A DNA stretch of 14,612 nucleotides from Hepatocystis sp. ex Piliocolobus tephrosceles (GCA_902459845.2 CABPSV020000422.1:1712-16323), one strand, 5' to 3'; counted from the first letter of the stretch, positions 1-10,425 are shown. The notes: a model not told the origin generated them from the sequence alone. Translations and numbers: made by a program.

Positions 1-558
1 TAAAAGCTCACGCATAATGTTGTTATACATCATTTTTTACAACACACTTAAATATATATATGTATATATATATCAGAACGAAGTAAAAAAAAATCAAATC
101 GTTTTCAATAGTTATTTTATTTTATTTTTTTTTGTATTGTTAAAAATGGTAAGTAAAATAGAAAATATAAAAAAAATAGAAAAAACGAAATTAATAAATT
201 TGAGTTAAAAAAAAAAAAAAAAAACTATAGAAATAAGTACGTGTATATATGGGTACACGCACAGGTACATGTATATACACACATTTACACAAACAATTAA
301 TTTATATTTAAATTTTGACAAAACTCATGTGTGTAAACAATAAGGTGATTTTTTGTTTTTTAAAAAAAAAAAAATTAATAAATCAGTTCTAAAATTTTTA
401 GTGTTACAAATATGTAAGTTATAAAAAAAAATAACAAAAACAATGAATAAATAAATGATATATATATATAGTATGTACACATCATGCGGGGATAGGAAAC
501 TAATGAAACCATAAGTTGCATATCCGATTTTATACTACATGTTCACAAAATTACTTTT
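1..558. other. 3' flank of the large gene, no gene recognised
   Basis: This is AT-rich sequence downstream of the minus-strand stop at 559. It contains A runs (208-225, 362-374), a (TA)n tract at about 459-470, and an imperfect hairpin at 241-280. A short patch at about 483-540 is less AT-rich than its surroundings. A 63-codon plus-strand ORF (17-208) has no domain or protein-like composition and is not called as a gene. The sequence probably holds the 3' UTR and polyadenylation region, but I see no defined signal. Confidence 0.5.
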
Positions 559-1364
559 TTATTTTTCCAAGTAACTTTTTATAATTTTTACCATTTCTGC
601 TTTTTCTAAATCTCTGTTGTAAAAAAATAAGAATAAGAACAAAAATTAAGATATGGACAAAAAATATGAGCAAAAATTACAACAGGGATATGAAAAAAAA
701 AAAAAAAAAAACAGCACACGTAATATTTACGCCACGACATCCACACCACAACATCTACGACACTATATATAAACTTTTTTATTATTTTCTTACTGTAACA
801 TAAAAGAAATTTCTTCTTCCAAAAATTTGCTTTCATGTGAATAACTACAAACACTTTTATAAACAATTTTATAAAAATCAATTTCATTATTCATTAATGC
901 TAAGACTTTTGGGTACGTGCATGCTGATTCTTGTTTTTTATTCTCCTTTTTCACTTTTTTCATACAATAAACAAAAATGTTACATAGAATGTAAAATACA
1001 CTATGTAATACTGAATAGAGAAAGCAAACTATCAGGTTTCTGAAAAGGGTGGAAAAAAAAAAAAAAAAAAAAAAAAAACACACATGTATGCACATATATA
1101 TAACCCATTTATGTATATATGATAATTACAAATGATAAATGAATTATTAAAAAAGCATTATATTAAAATAAGTGGTAACATTTAAGTATTCATTTTTTTT
1201 TTTTTTTTTTTCTGCTTCCAATATAATATGATAAATAAAATATATAAATATATAAAAGAGCGAAGGTGTAATGAAAAAAAAAAAAAAAAAAAAAAATACC
1301 TATCTAGCTCCTTAAGATATGGGATTATTTTTACTAACAATATAATTATTAGTGCGGCTCCACT
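559..1364 (-). other. Exons 2-4 of the large gene (spliced C-terminus)
   Basis: These exons replace the 43-residue read-through that an unspliced ORF would give (ending at 1349 with FFFFYRVEPH), which looks like translated intron. Exon 2 (1364-1300, 65 nt) encodes SGAALIIILLVKII then PYLKELD. Exon 3 (1039-794, 246 nt) begins NLIVCFLYSVLHSVFYILC and continues into a charged region ending KFLEEEISFML. Exon 4 (613-559, 55 nt) encodes DLEKAEMVKIIKSYLEK and a stop. Introns are 116, 260 and 180 nt. If the last intron is retained, the protein ends one residue after ML, because the donor CA|GTAAGA itself spells CAG TAA. Phase agreement at all three junctions is the main support. Confidence 0.85.
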
Positions 1365-3246
1365 CTGTAAAAAAAAAAAAAACGCATTAAAAACGAATTA
1401 AAAAGGCGAGTTAAAAACATACAGTTAAAAAAGCAATGCGTTATTTTACTCTTCATTCTGTTTCTTAAGTATATACTTACCTTATAAAACAAAAGCTTCG
1501 TTATATACAAATATATGTAATTGTAAAATAACAAGATTGCTAAAACATTTTGAATATAAGTAATTCCAATATGCGGCGTAAATGTATATGAAAGTGATAT
1601 ATCTACTAAATGTATATATAACGATGTATAAATATTGGTACTGTATAATTTATGTCTAATGTTAAGTCGTTGTATACTATTTGTATTAGTATTAGATTGG
1701 TTCATAATAATATTCATTTGTTGTTTCTCATTTTTCAATAAAGTATTAAGTGTATTTATGTTTGTATTAATATATAATAATTGTATTTTTAAAAATTCTT
1801 TATATTCTAACATACTATCAAAACAATTATCTGCATATGATAAAATATAATACATTAATAAATAATTGTTAAAAATTGTATATAATAAAAACATCCTTTT
1901 TTTTTTTTTTAACATTTTAAGAATTTTTTTAAAAATATAAGCACCCTTTATTTTTAACATACCATTAAATGTTATATAAAAAAAATTTCTTAATTTGTTC
2001 AACTTATTATTTATTAACTCATTATCAACTTCTATCATTTCTATTTCGTTATGAGATTGGAAAGGATATTTTGATTCTTCTGTGACATTCTCTAAAATAG
2101 TATTTTCACTCAATTTTTTTTTAAATTTTTTATTTTTCTCATTTAATAGTAATGCTGTGGTTGTAACAATATCACCTGAATCAGCATTAATATAATCGTT
2201 ATACATTCCAAAATTGTAGTGAACATATTTTCTGTTAAATATTATTGTTTTCCCAAATAAACCAAAATTTTCAAGTACAATTATATTATTATTATATGGA
2301 AAAATATACCAAAAAATGTTGTTCAAGTTATTTCTATGTTTTTTATTATATGTGTTATTCATACTCATTTTATTTGTTTTACTACTCATAGTAGACGTAC
2401 TATTCAAACAGTTCTTACAAGATCCCTTTTGTGTAAGACCATTTTTTTGATCATCTGATATACTGTGATTACATACCTTACACGATTTTCGCTTTTCACC
2501 ATCATTATCATCCAAACATCTAACATAATTTACTACTAGCACAGGTTTATTAGAAAAGGTTAAATTTTTAATTAAATTTTTTATATTAGGATATAACAGT
2601 ATATTTTCATTATCACTATTTATTTTGTTATTACTATATAATGTTGTACAATTCGTCAAATATGTATATAAATATTTACTTATAATAATATCTACATTGT
2701 TAATGTTTTTATTTGTAAAAATGTTATTATAATTAAAAAGTGGATTATTTATTGATTTATTAGTATTTAATTTATTAATATTTAATTTATTAATATTTAA
2801 TTTATTAATATTTAATTTATTAATATTTAATTTATTAATATTTAATTTATTATTATTTAATTTATTATCATTTAATTTATTATTATTTAATTTATTTAAA
2901 AAAAAAAAATTAAAAAAAAAATTTTTTTTTTTTTTTATGTCATCTGTATATTTAGATATAGTTTCAACATGAGTATGAGGACAATTTTCTATATCTTTGT
3001 ATAATTTTTTTATATCAATATAAATATCCCATAATATTTCCAATAACTTTTTTATAATATTTTTTTTTAAGTTAGTATTTATATCAGCATAATTTATATT
3101 TAATTTGTTTTTTAACATATAATTAGTATTTTTTTTTATATCATTGTTTAATAAGTTATTACCACTGTCATTATTCGTCGTACTATCATATTTTTCTTTG
3201 ATAACAATTATACCCTTATCTCTATTATTATCTCTATTATTATCTC

Positions 3247-3283
<37 letters not shown>

Positions 3284-6200
3284 TACTATACTATTAGAAA
3301 ATTCGCTATTTATTATATTCTCAATGTTTTGTATTATAGCATCACAGTCTTTGGCTTCTTTGTTTTTATTTAACGTGATTAAATTTCTTGGCTCATATAC
3401 AGTTGCATATACCTGTCTTCCTAATTTTTTTATCTGATCATATTTACACATATCTTTTTTTTCATCATATTCATCACCTGCACCGCTATCACTATGAGTG
3501 CTCTCTTGAGTTTGGGATTGAGTTTGGGATTGAGTTTGTGTGTTATCATTATTAACATTACTGTTAAAAACGTTTTTTTTTTTTTTACTTATATCACCAT
3601 TATCATCACTGTTATGATCACCATCACTTGGGGTATTATTTTGTTCCTCTTTAAAGTTTTTCTCATCTACGTATCCCCTACCTCCCATTTTATTTATATC
3701 CTGTTTATAATTAAAAGAGAGATTTAAAACATTATTCAAATTTATATTAAAAATATTATCGTTATTTATATTAAATTCGTTTTCATTACCCATAATATTA
3801 TATATTTTTTCATTTGATTTATTTGCATAAGGTATTCTAAAATAATTGTTTAACTCATAATTATTTTTCACTAAAGCATTATTTATATTGTTAAAGTTAG
3901 TATTATTATTATTATTATAGTTATTTGTAAGTTTTTTTTTTTTTTTTTTTTCAACACTGTTACCATTAATTTCATTATTATTAAAGTAAATATCAGTAAT
4001 GCTCATATTATTATAACTACTACTATCATCACTGTTATGTTCATCATTATAGCCACTATTATATTCGTTACTCCAACCACTATGATTATTAAATAAATAT
4101 TGTTTTAAAACAATATTTCTTTGCTCATTTTTAGTTTTAAAATAATTATTACCATATTGTATATATCGACTCGATTCGTTAAACCTGTCCCTATCCCTGT
4201 CCCTTTCCTTATCTTCCGTTTTAAAATTAAACTTACCAGTACTTTTTTGTATGGATGTGTTTATTATCATATAAGATAATTGTATTCGTAATAATTTGTC
4301 TTTATCACTATTTTGCATTAAATGTTTATATACCATATCATAGCTAGCTTCCTTAATATTAGCATTTATTTTATTTATAAATCTATAATAGTTATATAAG
4401 CCATCATTTAAATCGTTTATTTTCGTATGTTTGTATATGTTTTTTAAAAATGTAGTAAATTTAAGCATATTATTTTTTATTAATAAATTAATGCTATTTT
4501 CGTTCAGAACAATTATAGTATCATTGTTGTTAGAAATACAAGAGTTACTATCACTACCTTTACCATTATTAATAGCAACAAGTTGAACATTATTATTGCT
4601 ACTATTATTATTATAATAGCTGTTATAATTTTTATTGTTAATATAAGCTTCATATTTCATTATAATATTATCACCATATGATGGAGGGATAATATATGTA
4701 TTACGATGTTGTTGGTGATTATTATTAATACTACTACACCTGTTATTATTATTATTATTATTGTTATCGTTCTGATTATAATCGTTATTATCATATTTAT
4801 CTGAGGAAATGTTGTATAATGTACCGTCTATGTTATGAGTACCATACATGTTCTTCTTGTACACACTTATATTATTATTATTATTATATTCACCTTCGTT
4901 GTTATAATTATTTTCATAATTAATAATACTATTATTGTTAACATTATCAACTATAGAAGAATCTATACAACTATTATTTTTTTTTAACATCAATTTAAGA
5001 GATTTATTATTATTTAAATTGTGTTTATGTAATATATTCATATAATTTGTATCTGTTATTTGACTCATTATAATTTCATTACTTTTTTGTATAAATTTAT
5101 CATTTTTTCTTTTTTTTTTTAACATATTCATATCTTCATCCCCGTACATATTTAAATGGGAATTATAAACTACTTCTTCTGTTTCTAGTTTTGGTTCATT
5201 TAAATATTCTTCTAATAAAATTTCATTAGCTGTTTTCAAAATATTTTCTTCACTTAATATATCTCTATCAAGTTTTATATTCATACACTGGGTACTTATG
5301 TCATTATTCATTTTTTCAAATATTTCATCGGGACATATATTATTCGGACTAAATATATCTTCGATTAAATTATCACTTTTTTTACTTAATTTTTTTGCAT
5401 TTATTATAACATCATTATCATCAAATTCAGATTTATATTGGTTTATGTCCTTATTCAAATCGTTATAATTTTTATTATATGAACTTAAATATGGTATTTT
5501 ATATTTTTCATTTGGATTTATAATTAAACTGCTCATTTTGTCATTACCATCACCACCATCACCACTATCGCCACTATCACCACCATCACCACCATCAGCG
5601 ACAACACCACCAGCAACAACACCACCATCAGCACCATATAATTTGTACATATTTGATTTGCCACTATTAATATCTAATAAAGCATTTGTACATTTATTAT
5701 TATAATACTCGTTTGGTAGTTCATTAATTTGTTCCATATCGCTCAAAATATTTTCCTGTTCAAAATTATTTTCCTTTACTGTATTACTTTTTACAATTTT
5801 TTTTATTTTATTATATGTATTACTTTTATTATATGTATTACTTTTATTATCTGTATTACTTTTATTATCTGTATTGCTTTGATTTCTTTCGTTTAAAATA
5901 CTGATATAATTTATATTATTTTCATAACTCGCATGGTACATTTTATCATTATATAATTTTTCATACGTTTCTAATAATGACAAATCTTCTAATTTATTTT
6001 TGTTATATTCGTGTGGGTACGTTTTATGTTCATGTCGATCTCCACTATACCTCTCCTGATTTATATTTCGTTTGTTTAACATCCATTCTTTTGTTCCTAC
6101 ATGTACCCACTCCGTTTCTTCTCGTTTTTCCAACTTTTTCCATTTTCCCCATTTTGCCAACTTTTCCAACTTTTCCAACTTTTCCAACTTTTCCGACTTT

Positions 6201-7396
6201 TCCAAGTTTTCTAATTTATTTTCTGTATATTTCATTAAATTATCTTTAAATCCTTTTGTGTTATTGTTACTAGTAAATGCATTACTATCGTTATCTGTAT
6301 TATTTTTATTGTGATTTATAATACTGTTAATTTGGGGAATCTTATCACTAGTATTTTCTTCATTCATCATATATGTATTTATATTATTAAAATCGAATAT
6401 AGATTTATCTTCTACTAATTGTTCATTGTTTATTTCTTCATCATTATTATTCGAATCAAATATACTCTTGTTTATTAATTTTGTTAAATCTGAGACCTTA
6501 TTATCAAAATGGAATAAATCATCATCTTGCTTTTTATCCATTCCATCCTTATAAAATATTTCATCTTTATGACTGATGTGTTTGTTTATGTTACTACAAT
6601 CATTATTATGTTCGTTTGGTACATACTCTTTTGTTTTTTTTTTTTTCTCTTCTCCAGTGTCGTTATTTCTGCTCTTTTTATGTTCGATATCCTTCGATTT
6701 GCTAGCCTTTGATTCGTTATCCATATATTCATCAGATTGTTTAAAATTAGGTCCCACTGCACTTGTTTTACTTTTATTACTAAATTTTGAATTTTTATTA
6801 ATATTATTATTTATTGCAAAATTATTTTTTTTCATTGCAAATTCAAAATTTTTTATGTTATTATTATCTCTACTATTTAATTTAAATAATTTTTTTTCAT
6901 TTTCTATAAAATTATTATTCATGCTATATGGGAAAAAACAATCTTGATTATTATAATTTGATCCAAAAGTTATATTATTAATTTTATCTACTTCTTCATA
7001 TATACTATTATTATTATTATTATTATTATTATTTGCTGTATGTATATAATGTGGTACTGTTTTATTTTTTTTAACATTATTATTATTATTATTATTATTA
7101 TTGTGATTGTAGTTATAGGCATAATTGTTTTTTCTATAAGAATCAGAAATAATACCATGATCATTATCAGTACTCATCTTTTCTTCTTCTTTCGAATGAT
7201 CATATTCATATACATTCGTTCTACTTACATCGTTTTTCTTTTTATAATTATACGTATTAGTAGTACTATCATAATTATAACTATTGTTAATTTTATTACT
7301 ATTATAATTGTTAGTAATTTTGTTTGCATTATAATTAATGTTTTCTTCCTTTGGTTTATTTTTTGAAATATTATTGTTATTATTATAGTTTTTCAT
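559..7396 (-). CDS. Large Asn-rich conserved-type Plasmodium protein, probable C-terminal membrane protein (4 exons)
   Basis: Exons on the minus strand are 7396-1481, 1364-1300, 1039-794 and 613-559, giving about 2093 residues. The start is the ATG at 7396 in the context ACAAAATG, with an in-frame TAG seven codons upstream. Exon 1 ends at a consensus donor (AAG|GTAAGT). Later junctions are TTACAG|AGT (phase 0), AG|GTATTT to TTTCAG|A (phase 2) and CA|GTAAGA to AACAG|A (phase 2), and all keep frame. The stop is TAA at 561-559. Residues 1-960 are mostly low-complexity (Asn runs, KLE, NKSNTD and Gly/Asp repeats). More ordered islands follow at about 970-1055, 1440-1480, 1600-1640 and 1690-1760. 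CX2C-X17-CX2C lies near 1636-1660. Hydrophobic segments lie near 1943-1970, 1974-1988 and 1995-2019, followed by a charged helical tail. I do not recognise the family. A membrane location is inferred from hydropathy only. Confidence 0.88.
2411..2500 (-). other. Paired CX2C motif (possible small metal-binding knuckle)
   Basis: In the large protein near residues 1636-1660 the sequence reads CKVC, then 17 residues, then CKNC. The spacing CX2C-X17-CX2C is compatible with a four-cysteine zinc site. It directly follows an ordered stretch (KPVLVVNYVRCLDDND). The linker is polar and low-complexity, so this could be coincidence. No named zinc family is recognised. Confidence 0.4.
2763..2896 (-). repeat. 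15-bp tandem repeat encoding KLN[I/N/D]N pentapeptides
   Basis: About nine in-frame copies of a 15-bp unit lie in exon 1 at residues about 1500-1545. They read KLNNN, KLNDN, KLNNN, then five KLNIN copies, then KLNTN. The five identical copies suggest recent expansion by slippage or unequal exchange. The repeat sits next to back-to-back A and T runs at about 2899-2936 that encode KKKKNFFFNFFFL. It is low-complexity and no function is assigned. Confidence 0.9.
3494..3545 (-). repeat. Thr/Gln/Ser repeat (TQTQSQ) in the large protein
   Basis: This is a short imperfect repeat (TQTQSQTQSQTQES) near residues 1284-1298. The DNA unit is 12 bp, seen on the plus strand as repeated TTGGGATTGAGT. It is a coding microrepeat inside a disordered linker. 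Confidence 0.8.
5540..5635 (-). repeat. Gly/Asp/Val-rich repeat island in the large protein
   Basis: Residues about 589-617 consist of GGVVA and GGD/GDS motifs, for example GGDGGDSGDSGDGGDGND. The plus strand shows repeated CACCAC and CACCAT triplets. Base composition here is near 50% GC, in sharp contrast with the Asn-rich AAT codons on both sides, which points to local triplet expansion. It probably encodes a flexible linker. Length polymorphism between isolates would be expected. Confidence 0.88.
5800..5876 (-). repeat. 18-bp repeat encoding SNT[D/Y]NK
   Basis: Four tandem hexapeptide units occur near residues 507-530: two reading SNTDNK then two reading SNTYNK. The plus strand shows TTATCTGTATTACTTT-like units. 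The D/Y change reflects a single base difference between adjacent pairs, so the array seems to have grown by duplicating pairs. Confidence 0.85.
6125..6215 (-). repeat. 9-bp repeat encoding KLE triads with a Trp-rich edge
   Basis: Residues about 395-430 read EKLEKLEKLEKLEKL then AKWGKWKKLEKREETEW. The plus strand has repeated TTCCAACTT. The triad would favour a highly charged helix. Tryptophans just after the array, and again in EWVHVGTKEWML, are unusual for this otherwise Asn-dominated region and may mark a short ordered or interacting segment. Confidence 0.88.
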
Positions 7397-7635
7397 TTTG
7401 TTTAATAAGTCGACTAATACATATATCTAATTGTATATTCATTTGTAAACGTATTAGTACATTTATATGTATATGTAATAATACATTAATATGTAAACGT
7501 ACCTTTTTTTTTTTTTTCTTCCTTTTTTTTTTTCATTCACTGTCGTGGTTAGTAAGTATGAACTTTTCAGATATACTTTTTAAAAGCGTAAATACAAATA
7601 TAATAATGTTTGAATTAAAAATTAATAAGTAATAA

Positions 7636-7640
<5 letters not shown>
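7397..7640 (-). promoter_or_regulatory. Proximal 5' flank / probable 5' UTR of the large gene
   Basis: This is the sequence immediately upstream of the ATG at 7396. It has an in-frame TAG seven codons before the start, T-rich tracts at 7504-7535 (plus strand), and no coding potential that splices into exon 1. It is called 5' leader by position. No transcription start or promoter motif can be fixed. Confidence 0.4.

Positions 7641-7688
<48 letters not shown>
7641..7688. repeat. 48-nt poly(A) tract
   Basis: An uninterrupted run of 48 A on the plus strand (poly-T on the gene strand) lies about 245-292 bp upstream of the large gene's start codon. Long dA:dT tracts are common in Plasmodium 5' regions and tend to exclude nucleosomes. 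A promoter role here is inference. Run length may be unreliable in assemblies. Confidence 0.9.
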
Positions 7689-7689
<1 letters not shown>

Positions 7690-7814
7690 AAAATCGTAAA
7701 ATGAGCGTAAAAAAGAGCATAAAAATATATTTATGCTTCAAAATGTTACTATAAAAATATGAATATCTCTATATAGAGAAATAAATATATTAACAAGATT
7801 GTTTAGAGATTTAT

Positions 7815-7854
<40 letters not shown>

Positions 7855-8658
7855 ATAAACTTCTGTTCGTTCGTTTGTTAATTTGCTTGTTTGTTTGTTT
7901 GTTTTTTCTTTCATTTTAACCTTTTTAAGGTCAAAAGATAATTATTATGTAAGCAAAACGATTGGGGATGAAAATAAGTAAATAGATATATATATATATA
8001 TATATATATATGTATTGATAAATGATTGTATAAATAAATTGATAAAATGATAGAATACAAATTAGCATAAATTTTTGTAACTAAACGGAATTAACAATAA
8101 TCAATACAAATTTTAATATTTTGCTGATTTCTTTAAAAATGTTATATTTTTTACATTGTTTAAAAAAAACACAAAAATAGAAATGTTCAAGCGTATATAT
8201 ACATATAAATAAATATATATATTTTTTATAATTCTTTGTTTATCACATACTTTTAATAAGTATATATATATATATATATATATATAGTTTATCACATAAT
8301 TGTGTAATATTTTGCTAATATATTGTGAAAAAAAAAAAATAGAAGACGTTAAATACAAAAAAATAACTAAATTATTATTTTTTTTATTCATGATAGTAAT
8401 AAGTTATAGATTATATTTTTTAAGTTTTTTTTTTTAAATTTAATTATGTATTATTTTGAAAAAAAAAAAATATATAATATATATATATATACATATTTTT
8501 ATTTTTATTTTATTTTTTTTTTTTTTTTTTGCCATTTAAAATAATGAAAAATAAATAAAAAAAAAAAAAAAGTTGATAGAATTTGATAAATGTTTTGGCG
8601 ATAGAAGAAAATAGATGTATAATAATTATGCATGTATAACTATTTAAATATACAAAAA

Positions 8659-8954
8659 GATTAAGTAATAAAAAAATTAAATAATCAAGGAACTAAATAA
8701 GCAAATAATTAGTTAAACGTATAAATAAACGATTAAATGATTAAGTGATTAAATGATTAAGTGATTAAATGATTAAGTGATTAAATGATTAAGTGATTAA
8801 ATGATTAAACAATCAAATGATTAAACAATCAAACAATCTAGCAATTAAACAATCAAAAAATAAAATAAGCAAACAACTAAATAAGCAAACAATTAGCTAA
8901 ACATATCAATAAATGACTAAGTGACTGAACAATCAAATAATCAAATAATTAAAC
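8659..8954. repeat. Degenerate octamer satellite (37 units in register)
   Basis: Read in 8-bp steps from 8659, nearly every unit resembles GATTAAGT, GATTAAAT, AATCAAAC or AACTAAAT. Between 8731 and 8802 GATTAAAT and GATTAAGT alternate perfectly, giving a 16-bp higher-order unit. Flanking units are more diverged but stay in the same register. Segments 8691-8745 and 8875-8929 are recognisable diverged copies of each other, 184 bp apart, which is exactly 23 octamers. It is non-coding, because an 8-bp period shifts frame every unit and stops are frequent. Confidence 0.85.
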
Positions 8955-9891
8955 TTTAAATATTTGTGTATACACATATAATACATAAATATATATACAT
9001 ATTTTTTTTTATATTTGCTTATAAACTTAAATTTACAAAATGCTTATGTCATATTTATATAAAAAAAAAAAAAAAAAAATTAAAGTATAAAACTTCTAAT
9101 TGTTATATGTTTAATTTAATTTATTTTACTTTAAATGCTTTATATATTATACTCTATTTTTTTTTTTTTTTTTTTTTTTTCTCTAATTAGTAATAATTCT
9201 TTAAAAACAAAAAAAATAAAAATTTGAATGGAATAATAGTTACAAAATATTTTCAACGAAAAAATAAAACATTACTTTTAAAAAAAAAAAAAAAAAAAAA
9301 AGTATTTGTAATGGGTTTGCTTTATTTGCTTATATTGAATTTGGACTTAACGCATTCATATGTGATGCATATAAATATGTATTTATTGTTACATCGTGTT
9401 TAGTAACTTATGTAACTTTGTAATGGTCATATAAATATATACATACACACGCACATATATTTATGTATGTCAAAATGGTTTATTTATTTTTTTTTTTTTC
9501 TTTTGAAGATAATAAATGATTTAAATTATAAATTTAAAAACATATATGAAGAAATATTAAAAAAACAAGAAATGCTATATGCATTATATATACATGTACA
9601 TTTGCAATAACATAACATTTAATTTTTACCTTACATTATAAAAATTACAAATATATATTTACCTTTTTATTTATTTTTTTTAACTTTCATGTGTGTCATA
9701 AAATAACAAACAGATAAATGGACTGAGTGAACGAAATTTCATTTTAATTTAAAAATAATTTATATGAACAACAAAATAGGTTTTTAAATTTAAATAAAAT
9801 AAAAAAAAAAAAAGCATTTATGCATCAATTGACAACAATCCATATTTTATTTATCCTTTAACACAATTAAAGTATAATTATGCAAATGTAT

Positions 9892-9898
<7 letters not shown>

Positions 9899-9941
<43 letters not shown>

Positions 9942-9950
9942 GTGTATATA
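9899..9950. repeat. (TA)n tract ending in a 22-bp perfect palindrome
   Basis: A TA dinucleotide tract (about 9899-9934) runs into a perfect palindrome at 9929-9950 centred on CACATATGTG. It could extrude as a cruciform or hairpin. It lies about 480 bp downstream of the stop at 10426 on the minus strand. No function is assigned. Confidence 0.75.
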
Positions 9951-10425
9951 AACTTCTGTGTTTACTTCTATGTTTAATAATGTTTTAAGAATGTTTCGTT
10001 TTGGAGTTCGTACAATTAAAAAATATTTTTGTAGGGAAAATTAAAAAAAAAATATATATATGTATATATATATACTATATACTATTCATGTATTAAGGAA
10101 ACATGACATTAACATATATACGCATACCAAATATATATTAGTAGTTTTTATGCGTGTATACATGTGAACAAAAAAAAAAAAAAAAGAAATAAAACGTATA
10201 CATCATATAATTACATAAAAAAAAAAAAAGTTGACAAATACAACGAAAACAAGAGAAAAAATCTATTTACTTTTATTTTATTTTTTCTTAAAATAACATC
10301 ATTATAATAAATTTAATATTGATAAAAAAAAAAAAAGACGTGTTAATTAGTTTAGCTTATTTTTTAAATATTATAAATTGTATACAATTTTTTTACTTTC
10401 TTAATTTTTTTTTTTTTTTTTTTTT

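Larger units (their letters stand above)
7397..10425. other. About 3 kb intergenic region, no gene recognised
   Basis: The region lies between the start of the large gene and the end of the spliced coiled-coil gene. It holds A or T runs (7641-7688, 7820-7847, 8513-8530, 9160-9180, 9280-9301), (TA)n tracts (about 7987-8011, 8262-8286, 9899-9934), a TTTG microsatellite (about 7860-7906), an octamer satellite (8659-8954) and palindromes (7766-7779, 9929-9950). Short ORFs at 8113-8391 (minus) and 8966-9190 (plus) are translated microsatellite and homopolymer and are not called. The composition does not reach the roughly 97% AT described for P. falciparum centromere cores, so I do not call a centromere. 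Confidence 0.6.

Noticed and set aside
17..208. Plus-strand ORF of 63 codons, with ATG directly followed by GTAAGT at about 146-154
   Set aside because: A one-codon initial exon is possible in principle, but I find no matching acceptor and coding exon downstream on the plus strand.
1349..1480. Unspliced C-terminal extension of the large ORF
   Set aside because: It starts at a consensus GTAAGT donor, is poor in protein-like composition and includes a homopolymer-coded FFFF. Splicing to 1364 gives a consistent frame.
5977..6314. Plus-strand ORFs rich in Phe/Pro/Ser opposite the KLE array
   Set aside because: They are antisense shadows of the 9-bp coding repeat in the large gene.
6527..7632. 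Several hydrophobic plus-strand ORFs opposite exon 1
   Set aside because: They are complements of Asn- and Lys-rich codons (ATT, TTT) that always yield Ile/Phe/Leu-rich frames.
8113..8391. Minus-strand ORF of 92 codons
   Set aside because: It largely translates (TA)n and A/T runs, with no domain-like segment or splice partner.
8731..8860. CRISPR-like array
   Set aside because: Octamers are contiguous with no spacers, and the genome is eukaryotic.
7397..10425. Centromere
   Set aside because: Size is suggestive, but AT content is not as extreme as in known P. falciparum centromere cores and the octamer array is only about 300 bp.
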